From Streptomyces sp. ACA25 (GTDB lineage Bacteria; Actinomycetota; Actinomycetes; Streptomycetales; Streptomycetaceae), in NCBI RefSeq assembly GCF_028200735.1, contig NZ_JAQKPV010000002.1, positions 62,001-126,000 on the forward strand: a stretch of 64,000 nt of DNA. The letters are read 5' to 3'. Shown here one piece after another: positions 36,112 through 44,986 of this stretch. The notes under the pieces were generated by a model. That model had not been told where the DNA came from. It worked only from the letters and a program-made list of their open reading frames with translations, and searched no databases. Position 1 is the first letter of the stretch, and each line of letters opens with the position of its first letter. The translations under genes and the position numbers were made by a program.

Positions 36112-36906
36112 CTACTTGACGCGCTCCCAGCCGCGGCGGGGGGCGCGGGAGCCCATGTTTGTGTCGCGGCTGCGGTAGACGATGTAGGGGCGGGTGAGGT
36201 AGCCGACGGGGGCGGTGAGCATGTGCACCAGGCGGGTGAAGGGCCAGACGGCGAACAGCGCCAGGGCGCTGAGCGCGTGCAGCTGGAACAGCCAGGGCGC
36301 GGTGCTCATCAGGGAGGCGTCGGGCGAGAGGGTGAAGATGCCGCGGAACCAGGGCGAGATGGTGGTGCGGTAGTCGTACCCGCCTCCGGTGACGTTGGCG
36401 TCCACGGTCGCCACCAGGCCGGTGATCAGGGCGAGCAGCAGCAGGACGTACATGAACTTGTCGTTGCGGGTGGTGGCGCTGAAGACCGGGCCGACGGTGC
36501 GGCGCCGGTAGACGAGGATGGCGATGCCGGCCAGGGTGCAGATGCCGGCGATGGTGCCCAGGACCACGGCGGTGACGTGGTAGGCGTCCTCGCTGATGCC
36601 GGCGGCCTCGGTCCAGCTCTTGGGGATGAGCAGTCCGCCGATGTGGCCGAGGATCACCACCAGGATGCCGAAGTGGAACAGCGGGCTGCCGATGCGCAGC
36701 AGCCGGCTCTCGTGGAGCTGGGAGGAGCGGGTGGTCCAGCCGAACTTGTCGTAGCGGTAGCGCCAGAGGTGTCCGCCGACGAACAGAACCAGCGCCAGGT
36801 ACGGCAGGACGTTCCAGAGGAAGATGTCGAGGGCGCTGTCGCCGGCGGCGGCCAGGGCGGGGGCGCCGGCCGGGAGGTCCGTGGGGAGGGGGGCGTGCGG
36901 CTTCAT
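36112..36906 (-). CDS. narI: Respiratory nitrate reductase gamma subunit (cytochrome b)
   Basis: A 264-residue membrane cytochrome that passes quinol electrons to NarH. Five helices are seen. Haem-ligand histidines are expected in PLFHFGILVVILGHIGGLLI (two) and QLHALSALALFAVWPFTRLVH (two), all present. The N-terminal 25 residues are Pro/Ala-rich. The ATG overlaps the narJ stop (ATGA at 36903-36906). It is the last gene of narGHJI. The following 109 nt before the VOC remnant are GC-rich without a gene. Confidence 0.93.
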   Translation of the reverse strand: MKPHAPLPTDLPAGAPALAAAGDSALDIFLWNVLPYLALVLFVGGHLWRYRYDKFGWTTRSSQLHESRLLRIGSPLFHFGILVVILGHIGGLLIPKSWTEAAGISEDAYHVTAVVLGTIAGICTLAGIAILVYRRRTVGPVFSATTRNDKFMYVLLLLALITGLVATVDANVTGGGYDYRTTISPWFRGIFTLSPDASLMSTAPWLFQLHALSALALFAVWPFTRLVHMLTAPVGYLTRPYIVYRSRDTNMGSRAPRRGWERVK

Positions 36907-37580
36907 CGGCGGCCTTCCACCGGGTCGGGCATGAACTGCGGGGGTGTGTAGGGGGCGAGACCGACCTGCTCCTCGGGCGGCCCTTCGGCGGCGAGCCGGG
37001 CAACGGCCTGCCGTTCGTCCCCGGCCAGCGGGGTCAGGGTGGCGCAGACGGACTCCAGCACGTGGGCCCAGGGGGAGCCCAGGTCGGTGAGGGCGAGCCG
37101 GAGCAGCTCGACGCCCGCCCGGTGTTCCTGGAGGAGGGCGGCGCCGGCCGCCGGGTCGCCCGCGGCGGCGAACTCCAGGACGACGGCCAGGTGGTCGGGA
37201 AGCTCGTCGTCGGTGAGCCGCATCCCGGCGGCGGCGTAGGCCTGCTTCAGTCGCAGCAGGGCGACACCGCGCTTCCGGGTGTCGCCGTGCGCGTAGTAGG
37301 TGAGGAAGGGGCAGCACCGTTTGCGGTGGTCGAAGGTGGCGACGTAGTCGGCGGCCAGTTCGGTGAGCGGGGTGCGCTCGACGTGGTCGAGGAAGCGGTC
37401 CAGTGGGTGGCCGGCCGGCGGGGGCAGGGCGGCTGCGGTGCGGCGGGCCAGTGCGGTGTGCCGCAGCAGCTGGTCGTCGGGGTAGGCCAGCAGCAGGGAC
37501 TGGATCTGCCAGGCGGCCGGGGTCCAGGTGTCGTTGCGGTTCCGGTTGCTCCTGCGCCGCAGGGTGTCCTTGGGGGTCAT
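36903..37580 (-). CDS. narJ: Nitrate reductase molybdenum cofactor assembly chaperone
   Basis: A 225-residue NarJ/TorD-family chaperone that helps load the cofactor into NarG before membrane attachment and is not part of the final enzyme. The family pattern is visible in AWQIQSLLLAYPDDQLL, ADYVATFDHRKRCCPFLTYY and the helical rest, with PEEQVGLAPYTPPQFMPDP close to the end. Start ATG 37580 overlaps the narH stop, and its stop overlaps narI, so all three are translationally coupled. Confidence 0.92.
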   Translation of the reverse strand: MTPKDTLRRRSNRNRNDTWTPAAWQIQSLLLAYPDDQLLRHTALARRTAAALPPPAGHPLDRFLDHVERTPLTELAADYVATFDHRKRCCPFLTYYAHGDTRKRGVALLRLKQAYAAAGMRLTDDELPDHLAVVLEFAAAGDPAAGAALLQEHRAGVELLRLALTDLGSPWAHVLESVCATLTPLAGDERQAVARLAAEGPPEEQVGLAPYTPPQFMPDPVEGRR

Positions 37581-39289
37581 GGCTTGGGCTCGACCTCCCC
37601 GCCGGATGCGGTGCGGCCCGCGTCGTCCCCGTTGCCGTGGGAGGGGTTGGGCGGGAACATGCCGTCGGGGCGGCCCTTGCCGTCCCAGTTGAGGAGGTTC
37701 ACCCTGGCTCCCTTGTCGTCGGGCGCGGCGGTGGTGTCGGAGGTCTGCCGGCTCTGCAGCATGTGGAAGTTCTCCACGGCGATCGGGTCGGGGCCGCCGG
37801 AGGATTCACCGAGCGGCCCGGAGCCGCCCATACCGGGGCCGCCCTCGTAGTCGAGGCTGCACTCGGTGGCGAGTTCCTCGAGGCCGTGGGCCTGTTCGGC
37901 GTGGGCGGGAGGGATGACGTAGCGCTCGTCGTACTTGGCCAGTGCCAGCAGCCGGTACATGTCGTACATGTGCTCTTCGCTCATGCCGACGGAGGCGGGG
38001 ATGGAGGCGTCGGGTTCGCGGCCGAGGTTGATGTCGCGCATGTAGGAGCGCATGGCGCCGAGGCGGCGCAGTACGGCGTCGACGGGGGCGGGGTCGCCGG
38101 CGGTGAACAGCTGGGCGAGGTAGTCGACGGGGATGCGGAGCGCGTCGATCGCGGCGAAGAGGTTGCCGGTGTCCTCGGCGTCGTATCCGGTGTCGCGGAT
38201 GACGTCGATGACGGGGGAGAGCGGCGGGATGTACCAGACCATCGGCATGGTGCGGTATTCCGGGTGCAGGGGCAGCGCGACCTTGTAGGTGTTGATGAGG
38301 GCGTGGATCGGGGAGCGCTGGGCGGCCTCGATCCAGTCGCGCGGGATGCCTTCCGCTTCGGCGGCGGCGATGACCTGGGGGTCGTTGGGGTCGAGGAAGA
38401 CGTTCCGCTGGGCCTCGTAGAGGTCGGTGTCCTCGGTGGTGGAGGCGGCCTCCAGGACGGCGTCGGCGTCGTAGAGCATGAGGCCGATGTAGCGCAGCCG
38501 ACCGACGCAGGTCTCCGAGCAGACGGTGGGCAGGCCGACCTCGATGCGGGGGAAGCAGAAGGTGCACTTCTCGGCCTTGCCGGTGCGGTGGTTGAAGTAG
38601 ACCTTCTTGTACGGGCAGCCGGTGACGCACATCCGCCAGCCGCGGCAGCGGTCCTGGTCGACCAGGACGATGCCGTCCTCGCTGCGCTTGTAGATCGCGC
38701 CGGAGGGGCAGGCGGCGGCGCAGGAGGGGTTCAGGCAGTGCTCGCAGATGCGGGGCAGGTAGAACATGAAGGTCTGTTCGAACTCGAACTTGACCTTTTC
38801 CTCGATGCCCGCGAGCAGGACGTCCTTGTCGCCGTGGTCGTTGGAGCCGCCGAGGTCGTCGTCCCAGTTCGCGGACCAGGAGATCTTCATGTCCTCGCCG
38901 GTGATCAGCGACTTGGGGCGGGCGACCGGGGTGTGCTCCTGGAGCGGTGCGTTGATCAGTGTCTCGTAGTCGTAGGTCCAGGGCTCGTAGTAGTCGTCGA
39001 GGGCGGGCAGCTTGGGGTTGGAGAAGATGGTGATGAGCTTCTTGAACCGGCCGCCGGACTTGAGCGACAGGCGTCCGCGTTTGTTGAGTTCCCAGCCGCC
39101 CTGCCAGGTCTCCTGGTCCTCGTAGCGGCGGGGGTATCCCTGGCCGGGGCGGGTCTCCACGTTGTTGAACCAGACGTACTCGACGCCGGTGCGGTTGGTC
39201 CACGCCTGCTTGCAGGTGACCGAACAGGTGTGGCAGCCGATGCACTTGTCGAGGTTCATCACCATCGCCATCTGGGCCATGACCTTCAT
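37577..39289 (-). CDS. narH: Respiratory nitrate reductase beta subunit (iron-sulfur)
   Basis: A 570-residue electron-transfer subunit with four Cys groups: CIGCHTCSVTCK near the N-terminus, CEHCLNPSCAAACP, CRGWRMCVTGCPYKK, and CTFC plus CSETC. The tryptophan replacing a cysteine in CRGW is the known change that makes one cluster [3Fe-4S]. The length is slightly longer than E. coli NarH because of a Ser/Gly-rich C-terminal tail. ATG 39289 lies 25 nt after the narG stop with GGAGCGGAG upstream. Confidence 0.95.
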   Translation of the reverse strand: MKVMAQMAMVMNLDKCIGCHTCSVTCKQAWTNRTGVEYVWFNNVETRPGQGYPRRYEDQETWQGGWELNKRGRLSLKSGGRFKKLITIFSNPKLPALDDYYEPWTYDYETLINAPLQEHTPVARPKSLITGEDMKISWSANWDDDLGGSNDHGDKDVLLAGIEEKVKFEFEQTFMFYLPRICEHCLNPSCAAACPSGAIYKRSEDGIVLVDQDRCRGWRMCVTGCPYKKVYFNHRTGKAEKCTFCFPRIEVGLPTVCSETCVGRLRYIGLMLYDADAVLEAASTTEDTDLYEAQRNVFLDPNDPQVIAAAEAEGIPRDWIEAAQRSPIHALINTYKVALPLHPEYRTMPMVWYIPPLSPVIDVIRDTGYDAEDTGNLFAAIDALRIPVDYLAQLFTAGDPAPVDAVLRRLGAMRSYMRDINLGREPDASIPASVGMSEEHMYDMYRLLALAKYDERYVIPPAHAEQAHGLEELATECSLDYEGGPGMGGSGPLGESSGGPDPIAVENFHMLQSRQTSDTTAAPDDKGARVNLLNWDGKGRPDGMFPPNPSHGNGDDAGRTASGGEVEPKP

Positions 39290-39314
39290 GCGCGCGCTCC
39301 GCTCCGTTGCGTCA

Positions 39315-42300
39315 TCAGTACTGGACCTCTTGGTTGCGGCGGCGGATGACGGTGATCTCGTCGCGCTGGTTGCCGGTCGGACCGAGATAGTTGAAGGCGA
39401 ACGAGAGCTGCGCGTAGCCGCCGATGAGGTGGGTGGGCTTGACCAGCAGCCGGGTCAGGGAGTTGTGGATGCCGCCGCGGCGTCCGTTCGTCTCGGTGCG
39501 GGGCACGTCGATGAGCCGGTCCTGGGCGTGGTGCATGTAGACGGTGCCCTCGGGCATCCGGTGGGAGACGATCGCGCGGGCGACGACGACGCCGTTGCGG
39601 TTGACGGCTTCGATCCAGTCGTTGTCGTGCACGCCGATCTTCGCCGCGTCCGGGGTGCTCATCCAGATCGTCGGCCCTCCGCGGGAGAGCGACAGCATGA
39701 ACAGGTTGTCCTGGTACTCGGAGTGGATGGACCACTTGTTGTGCGGGGTCAGGTAGCGCAGGGTCAGGCCGAGCTCGCCCTGGTGGCCGAGCTCGGGCTC
39801 GTCGAAGAGGGCGTGCATGTTGAGCGGCGGCCGGTAGACAGGCATCCATTCGCCGAGTTCGGCGATCCAGTCGTGGTCGAGGTAGAAGTGCTGGCGCCCG
39901 GTGAGGGTGTGCCAGGGCTTGAGCCGTTCGACGTTGATGGTGAAGGGCGAGTAGCGGCGGCCGCCGGACTCCGATCCCGACCATTCGGGGGAGGTGACGA
40001 CGGGCGCGGGTGCGGCCTGGGTGTCGGCGAAGGTGATCTGTTTGCCCTCGTGCTCGGCCGCCAGGTCGGCCAGCTGCACGCCGGTGCGCTGCTCCAGGGT
40101 GCGGAAGCCCTGCGTGGCGAGGTGTCCGTTGGTGGTTCCGGACAGCGCGAGGATGGCCTCGCACGCCTGGGAGTCGCGGGCGATGGAGGGGCGGCCGTCG
40201 GCTGCTCCGCCGCGCACGGTGCCGTTCTTGCGGCGCAGGTACTCCAGTTCCCGGTCGACGCGGAAGGTGATGCCCTTGGTGGTGGCGCCGAGGGTGTCGG
40301 GGAGCGGGCCGAGTGCGCCCATCTTGTCGGCGACGGCCGTGTAGTCGCGCTCCACGGGCACCAGCTTCGGCATGGTGCGGCCGGGGACCGGCTCGCACTC
40401 CCCCGCCTTCCAGTCGCGGACCCGGCCGTAGGGGGTCGCCATGGCGTCGGGGGTGTCGTGCATCAGCGGGGCCGCCACCACGTCGGTGACCGTGTCCAGG
40501 TGTCCGGCGGCGAGCCGGCTGAAAACCCGGGCGATGGTGTGGAAGGCGTCCCAGTCGGTGCGGGTCTGCCAGGGCGGCGGGATGGCCGGGTTGAAGGAGT
40601 TCACGAACGGGTGCATGTCCGTGGTGGACAGGTCGTGCTTCTCGTACCAGGTGGCGGCCGGCAGCACGATGTCGGAGTAGATGGTGGTGCTGGTCATCCG
40701 GAAGTCCAGCGACAGCAGCAGGTCGAGCTTCCCGGTCGGGGCCTCCTCGTGCCACTTCACGTCGCGGGGCCGCGCGCCGGGGGGTGCTTCGGTGGCGCGG
40801 ACGGCGGAGTCGGTGCCGAGCAGGTGCTTGAGGAAGTACTCGTTGCCCTTGGCGGAGGAGCCGAGCAGGTTGGCCCGCCAGACGGTGAGGATGCGGGGGA
40901 AGTTCTCGGGTGCGTCCGGGTCCTCTCCGGCGAAGCGCATCCGGCCGCTCTTCAGCTCGTCGACCACGTAGTCACCCACCTCGCGGCCCGCGGCTTTGGC
41001 GTCCGGTGCGAGGGTGAGCGGGTTGCGGTTGAAGGTCGGGTAGGACGGCATCCAGCCCATGCGGGCGGACTGGGCGATGACGTCGGCCGTGGACTTGCCG
41101 GTGAAGGTGCCGCCGGCGGTGGTCGCGGACAGGGTGTCGGCGCCGAACGGGTCGTAGCGGAACTGGTCGGTGTGCAGGTACCAGTAGGCCGTCTGGATCA
41201 TCTGGCGGGCGGGACGGCTCCAGTCGGCGCCGGTGGCGATGGCGGAGTAGCCGGTGATCGGCCGGACCTTCTCCTGGCCGACGTAGTGGGCCCAGCCGCC
41301 GCCGTTGACGCCCTGGCAGCCGGCCAGCGTCGTCAGGGTGAGGAAGGAGCGGTAGATGGTGTCGGAGTGGAACCAGTGGTTGACCCCGGCCCCCATGATG
41401 ATCATGGACCGGCCCTTGGACTCCTCGGCGTTGGCGGCGAACTCACGGCCGATGCGCGCCGCCTGCTGGCCCGGCACTCCGGTGATGGCCTCCTGCCAGG
41501 CCGGGGTGTACGGCTGCTCGGCGTCGTCGTAGCCGGTGGGCCACTCCCCCGGCAGGCCCTCGCGGCCGACTCCGTACTGGGCCAGCAGCAGATCGAACAC
41601 GGTGGTGACCAGCCGGCCGCCGACCCGGCGCACGGGCACTCCGCGGCGCAGCTGCCCGGCGGTGCCGTCCGGGGTGTCGAAGCGGGGCAGCGCCACCTCC
41701 ACGGACTCCGGCGGGCCGCCGGCGGTGTCCGGGGCGTCGGCGATGCTCAGCAGCGGGTCGGTGTCGCCGAGGTCGAGGTTCCATTTGCCCGCACCGGCCT
41801 CGCCGTAGCGGTGGCCCAGTGAGCCGTGGGGGACCACCGGCCGGCCGGTGCCGGCGTCGAGGAGAACCGTCTTGAACACGGCGTTCTCCGCGTCGGCCTC
41901 CTCGCCGCCGAGTTCGGCGGCGGTGAGGAACTTGCCCGGCGTGTACGGCGCGCCGGGGCCGTCGCCGGAGCTGTCGAGGGTGACCAGGAACGGCAGGTCG
42001 GTGTAACGCTTGACGTAGCCGTCGAAGTAGCCGGCCCGGCGGTCGACGAAGAACTCCTTGAGCAGGACGTGCCCCATCGACATGGCCAGCGCGCCGTCGG
42101 TGCCGGGCCGGGCGGGCACCCACTCGTCGGCGAACTTGACGTTGTCGGCGTAGTCCGGGGCGACCGCGATGACCTTCTGCCCCCGGTAGCGGGCCTCGGC
42201 CATCCAGTGGGCGTCCGGGGTGCGGGTCACCGGCAGGTTGGAGCCCCACATGATGAGGTAGCCGGCGTCCCACCAGTCCCCCGACTCCGGCACGTCGGTC

Positions 42301-43097
42301 TGGTCGCCGAACACCTGCGGCGAGGCGACCGGCAGGTCGGCGTACCAGTCGTAGAACGACAGCATCGCGCCGCCGATGAGGGAGTAGAACCGGGCGCCGC
42401 CGGCGTGGGAGACCATCGACATCGCCGGGATCGGCGAGAAGCCCGCCAGCCGGTCGGGGCCGTACTCCTTGATGGTGTGGACGTGGGCGGCGGCGATCAT
42501 CTCGGCCGCCTCGTCCCAGCTCGCCCGCACCAGGCCGCCCTTGCCGCGCACCGACTTGTAGCGGCGGGAGCGCTTCGGGTCGGAGACCACGTCGGCCCAG
42601 GCGAGCACCGGGTCCCCGAGCCGGGCCTTGGCCTCCCGGTACATCTCCAGGAGCACGCCGCGCACGTACGGGTAACGCACCCGGGTGGGCGAGTAGGTGT
42701 ACCAGGAGAAGGCGGCGCCGCGGGGGCATCCGCGCGGCTCGTACTCCGGGGAGTCCGGCCCCACGGACGGGTAGTCCGTCTGCTGCGACTCCCAGGTGAT
42801 GATGCCGTCCTTGACGTACACCTTCCAGGAGCACGAGCCGGTGCAGTTCACTCCGTGGGTGGAGCGCACCACCTTGTCGTGGCTCCAGCGGTCGCGGTAG
42901 AAGCTGTCCGCCTGCCGGCCGCCGATCTTGTACAGGGTCCGCTGGTCGCCGGAGACGTCCGAGCGGGTGAAGAATCGTCTGGTGCCCACCAGAGCATCCG
43001 TCAGGTCACTGTCCGGACCGGCCGTTCGCTTTCCCGCCTCGCGCCTGCTGCCCGCACTGCCCTTGCCGGCCGTCCCCTTTTTTCCCGCCATCGCCAC
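39315..43097 (-). CDS. narG: Respiratory nitrate reductase alpha subunit (Mo-bis-MGD)
   Basis: The 1260-residue catalytic subunit that reduces nitrate to nitrite. The N-terminus lacks a usable Tat motif, is Lys/Gly/Ala-rich, then reads RWSHDKVVRSTHGVNCTGSC, with the His/Cys set for the FS0 cluster. The Mo-ligand Asp lies in the GDQTDVPES segment, followed by GSNLPVTRTPDAHW. The C-terminal molydopterin-binding fold (LDHDWIAELGEWMPVYRPPL) is complete. GTG 43097 has GGAGG 8 nt upstream. The active site should face the cytoplasm, so nitrate import by NarK next door makes sense. Confidence 0.95.
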   Translation of the reverse strand: MAMAGKKGTAGKGSAGSRREAGKRTAGPDSDLTDALVGTRRFFTRSDVSGDQRTLYKIGGRQADSFYRDRWSHDKVVRSTHGVNCTGSCSWKVYVKDGIITWESQQTDYPSVGPDSPEYEPRGCPRGAAFSWYTYSPTRVRYPYVRGVLLEMYREAKARLGDPVLAWADVVSDPKRSRRYKSVRGKGGLVRASWDEAAEMIAAAHVHTIKEYGPDRLAGFSPIPAMSMVSHAGGARFYSLIGGAMLSFYDWYADLPVASPQVFGDQTDVPESGDWWDAGYLIMWGSNLPVTRTPDAHWMAEARYRGQKVIAVAPDYADNVKFADEWVPARPGTDGALAMSMGHVLLKEFFVDRRAGYFDGYVKRYTDLPFLVTLDSSGDGPGAPYTPGKFLTAAELGGEEADAENAVFKTVLLDAGTGRPVVPHGSLGHRYGEAGAGKWNLDLGDTDPLLSIADAPDTAGGPPESVEVALPRFDTPDGTAGQLRRGVPVRRVGGRLVTTVFDLLLAQYGVGREGLPGEWPTGYDDAEQPYTPAWQEAITGVPGQQAARIGREFAANAEESKGRSMIIMGAGVNHWFHSDTIYRSFLTLTTLAGCQGVNGGGWAHYVGQEKVRPITGYSAIATGADWSRPARQMIQTAYWYLHTDQFRYDPFGADTLSATTAGGTFTGKSTADVIAQSARMGWMPSYPTFNRNPLTLAPDAKAAGREVGDYVVDELKSGRMRFAGEDPDAPENFPRILTVWRANLLGSSAKGNEYFLKHLLGTDSAVRATEAPPGARPRDVKWHEEAPTGKLDLLLSLDFRMTSTTIYSDIVLPAATWYEKHDLSTTDMHPFVNSFNPAIPPPWQTRTDWDAFHTIARVFSRLAAGHLDTVTDVVAAPLMHDTPDAMATPYGRVRDWKAGECEPVPGRTMPKLVPVERDYTAVADKMGALGPLPDTLGATTKGITFRVDRELEYLRRKNGTVRGGAADGRPSIARDSQACEAILALSGTTNGHLATQGFRTLEQRTGVQLADLAAEHEGKQITFADTQAAPAPVVTSPEWSGSESGGRRYSPFTINVERLKPWHTLTGRQHFYLDHDWIAELGEWMPVYRPPLNMHALFDEPELGHQGELGLTLRYLTPHNKWSIHSEYQDNLFMLSLSRGGPTIWMSTPDAAKIGVHDNDWIEAVNRNGVVVARAIVSHRMPEGTVYMHHAQDRLIDVPRTETNGRRGGIHNSLTRLLVKPTHLIGGYAQLSFAFNYLGPTGNQRDEITVIRRRNQEVQY

Positions 43098-43419
43098 GGT
43101 TTTTTCCTCCCGGTGCGCCTGCCTGTGGGTGAGATACCCACGGCCGCCACCCAAGGTCATGAAGACTCTCCACGCAAGAGAACGCGTCGGCATGTTCATT
43201 GCCGTTTTCGGCCACCCGACCGGCGGAAACGTGAACACGGCGGCACGACCGGATCAGGGTGGGAAGGATGGCGGAATTCCGTCCCTGACAGGCATGTCCG
43301 GCAGAAAAGCGGGTAGTTGTCCTTATTTTTTTCGGCGGTGGTGATTCCCCGGGCGCTGCTGTTCCCGGAGCGCCCGGGGTGCCGCGGGACGGCGCCGCCC
43401 CGGGCAGCGGGACGGCCGG
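43098..43419 (-). promoter_or_regulatory. narK-narG intergenic region
   Basis: No gene is seen in these 322 nt. On the minus strand an inverted repeat GTGGGT-5 nt-ACCCAC (43125-43141) lies 28-44 nt upstream of the narG start. Further up, at 43288-43301, ACAGGCATGTCCGG matches 11 of 14 positions of the palindrome at the divergent regulator's start. A run of A residues lies at about 43324-43332. The region probably holds a separate narG promoter under redox or NO control. No -10/-35 pair was assigned. Confidence 0.45.
43288..43301. promoter_or_regulatory. Candidate operator related to the regulator palindrome
   Basis: ACAGGCATGTCCGG agrees with ACGGACATGTCCGT at 11 of 14 positions and keeps the CATGTCCG core. 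It lies about 190 nt upstream of narG. If real, the SufR-like regulator at 45884 would also control nitrate reductase. Confidence 0.35.
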
Positions 43420-44664
43420 TCAGGCGGTGCGGTCGGCCAGCCCCTGGCGCACTGTGGTCACCGCCAGTGCCGCGGCGGCGACGGCTGTCAGGGCGAGCAG
43501 CACGAGGCCGATGGCGTAGGAGTCGGTGAGGCCGTAGACGGCCCCCATGATCAGTGGCGGGATGAATCCGCCGAGTCCGCCGGCCGCGCCCACGATGCCG
43601 GTGACGGAGCCGACCTTGTCGGCGGGTGCGGCGAGGGCCACCAGCCCGAAGGTGGCGCCGCTTCCGGCCCCCAGGGCGGCGGCCATGGTCAGGAACGCGA
43701 TCGTGCCCAGCGGCGCCAGCGGCGGGGTGAAGGACTGCATCAGCGCCGTGACCGAGACGACGCCGAGGGAGAGGGTGAGCACCCGGACGGGCCCGAGACG
43801 GTCCGAGAGCCATCCGCCGGTGGGCCGCATGAGGACGGCGAGCAGCACGAAGCCCGCCATCCGGTTCGCCGCGTCGGCCGGCTCGAGCCCGTACGCCGTC
43901 TGCAGGTAGACCGGCAGGTAGACGGAGAAGGCGACGAAGCCACCGAAGGCGACGGCGTAGAGCGCGGACGCCTGGACAGTGATGGGCAGCCGGGCGGTGG
44001 TGGCAAGGCGGCGGCCGAGCGAGCCGGAGGGCATGGTGCGTCCGGGCGCGTCCCGCAGCAGCAGGGCGGCGAGCAGCGCGTAGACGGCCAGCACGACGGC
44101 GGTGAGGACGAAGGGGGTGGCGGTGCCGTGGTCGTTGACCAGGTTCACCGTCGTGAGCGCGCTGATGGCGGTGCCGCCCATACCGACGCCGAAGATGCCG
44201 GTCGCCAGTCCGCGGTGCGCGGGCGGGAACCAGGCGTTCACGAACGGCACTCCGATGGCGAACGCGGTGCCGCCGATGCCGAGGAAGAACCCGCCGATCA
44301 GGAGGGCCGCGAGGGACGAGTGCCCGACCAGCCCGATGAACAGCACCGGGACGACGGTGACGAGGGAGACCACCGGGAACATCACCCGGCCGCCGTACCG
44401 GTCGGTCAGTGCCCCGACCGGGATCCGTCCCAGCGAGCCGACCACCACGGGTACCGCGACGAGCAGGGACTGCTCGAAGGCGGTCAGGTCGAGGATGTCC
44501 TTGAAACGTGGCCCGAGCGGGCTGAGCAGGGCCCAGGCCCAGAAGTTCACGGCGAACCCGAGGGTGGCCAGAGCCAGCATCAGGCCGCGGCGTCCCGCGG
44601 ACACCGCTGCGGCGTCGGCGGGTGTCGAGGGCGTGGCGGTGCCGGCTCCCGGCTTGTTGTCCAT
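43420..44664 (-). CDS. narK: Nitrate/nitrite transporter, NarK/NasA type (MFS)
   Basis: A 414-residue major-facilitator protein with 12 helices. The NNP-family signs are visible: PLGPRFKDILDLTAFEQSLL near the first helices, VGSLGRIPVGALTDRYGGR, the glycine-rich nitrate-signature helices GIGGTAFAIGVPFVNAWFPP and AAGGLGGFIPPLIMGA. It would bring nitrate in and/or carry nitrite out for the adjacent NarGHJI. ATG 44664 has GGACGAG upstream. It is on the same strand and upstream of narG, with its own leader region. Confidence 0.92.
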   Translation of the reverse strand: MDNKPGAGTATPSTPADAAAVSAGRRGLMLALATLGFAVNFWAWALLSPLGPRFKDILDLTAFEQSLLVAVPVVVGSLGRIPVGALTDRYGGRVMFPVVSLVTVVPVLFIGLVGHSSLAALLIGGFFLGIGGTAFAIGVPFVNAWFPPAHRGLATGIFGVGMGGTAISALTTVNLVNDHGTATPFVLTAVVLAVYALLAALLLRDAPGRTMPSGSLGRRLATTARLPITVQASALYAVAFGGFVAFSVYLPVYLQTAYGLEPADAANRMAGFVLLAVLMRPTGGWLSDRLGPVRVLTLSLGVVSVTALMQSFTPPLAPLGTIAFLTMAAALGAGSGATFGLVALAAPADKVGSVTGIVGAAGGLGGFIPPLIMGAVYGLTDSYAIGLVLLALTAVAAAALAVTTVRQGLADRTA

Positions 44665-44848
44665 GATCTCGTCCGCATCCGTCCCGTGATCGGTGAATCT
44701 GGCTGACGTTTCCGTGCCCTGTGCGTGCCGGCAGGGCCGGGTACGGTCCCCGACAGGTACCCCGAGGTCCGGCCAGGCACCCTATGCGTGCCCGGCGACC
44801 GTGCAGGTCCGGTACCCGGTCAAGAGTCCGCATTCATCCGGTCGGGGG

Positions 44849-44870
44849 ACAGGGACCATCAGGGCCCTGT
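44849..44870. promoter_or_regulatory. Inverted repeat upstream of narK
   Basis: ACAGGG and CCCTGT are separated by 10 nt (44849-44854 and 44865-44870). The inner CAGGGCCCTG is itself a perfect 10-bp palindrome. It lies about 185 nt upstream of the narK start, between the terminator of the hemerythrin gene and narK. A link to dormancy-type (DevR/OsdR) control was considered, but spacing does not fit that consensus. The rest of 44665-44986 shows no gene. Confidence 0.25.
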
Positions 44871-44892
44871 GCGAGGGCCGACCGGGGCTGTG

Positions 44893-44943
44893 CCGCCCGG
44901 CCTCCCCGGTGCAGCGGTCAGCCGCACCGGGGAGGCCGGGCGG
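44893..44943 (-). terminator. Strong hairpin terminator after the hemerythrin gene
   Basis: Two 20-nt arms (44893-44912 and 44924-44943) pair perfectly around an 11-nt loop. The element lies 44 nt past the minus-strand stop at 44987. There is no T-tract, as usual in Streptomyces. It would separate the hemerythrin gene from narK. Confidence 0.8.
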
Positions 44944-44986
44944 GTGAACCGGCCGGCGGCTTCCGGCCAATTCACCCGGGGAGGTG

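Noticed and set aside
39162..41822. Long open frame (886 codons) on the plus strand across narG/narH
   Set aside because: A GC-bias shadow of narG and narH, both of which are complete with all cofactor motifs on the minus strand.
44849..44870. DevR/OsdR (dormancy regulon) box upstream of narK
   Set aside because: The half-sites are present in part, but the spacing does not fit the known palindrome.
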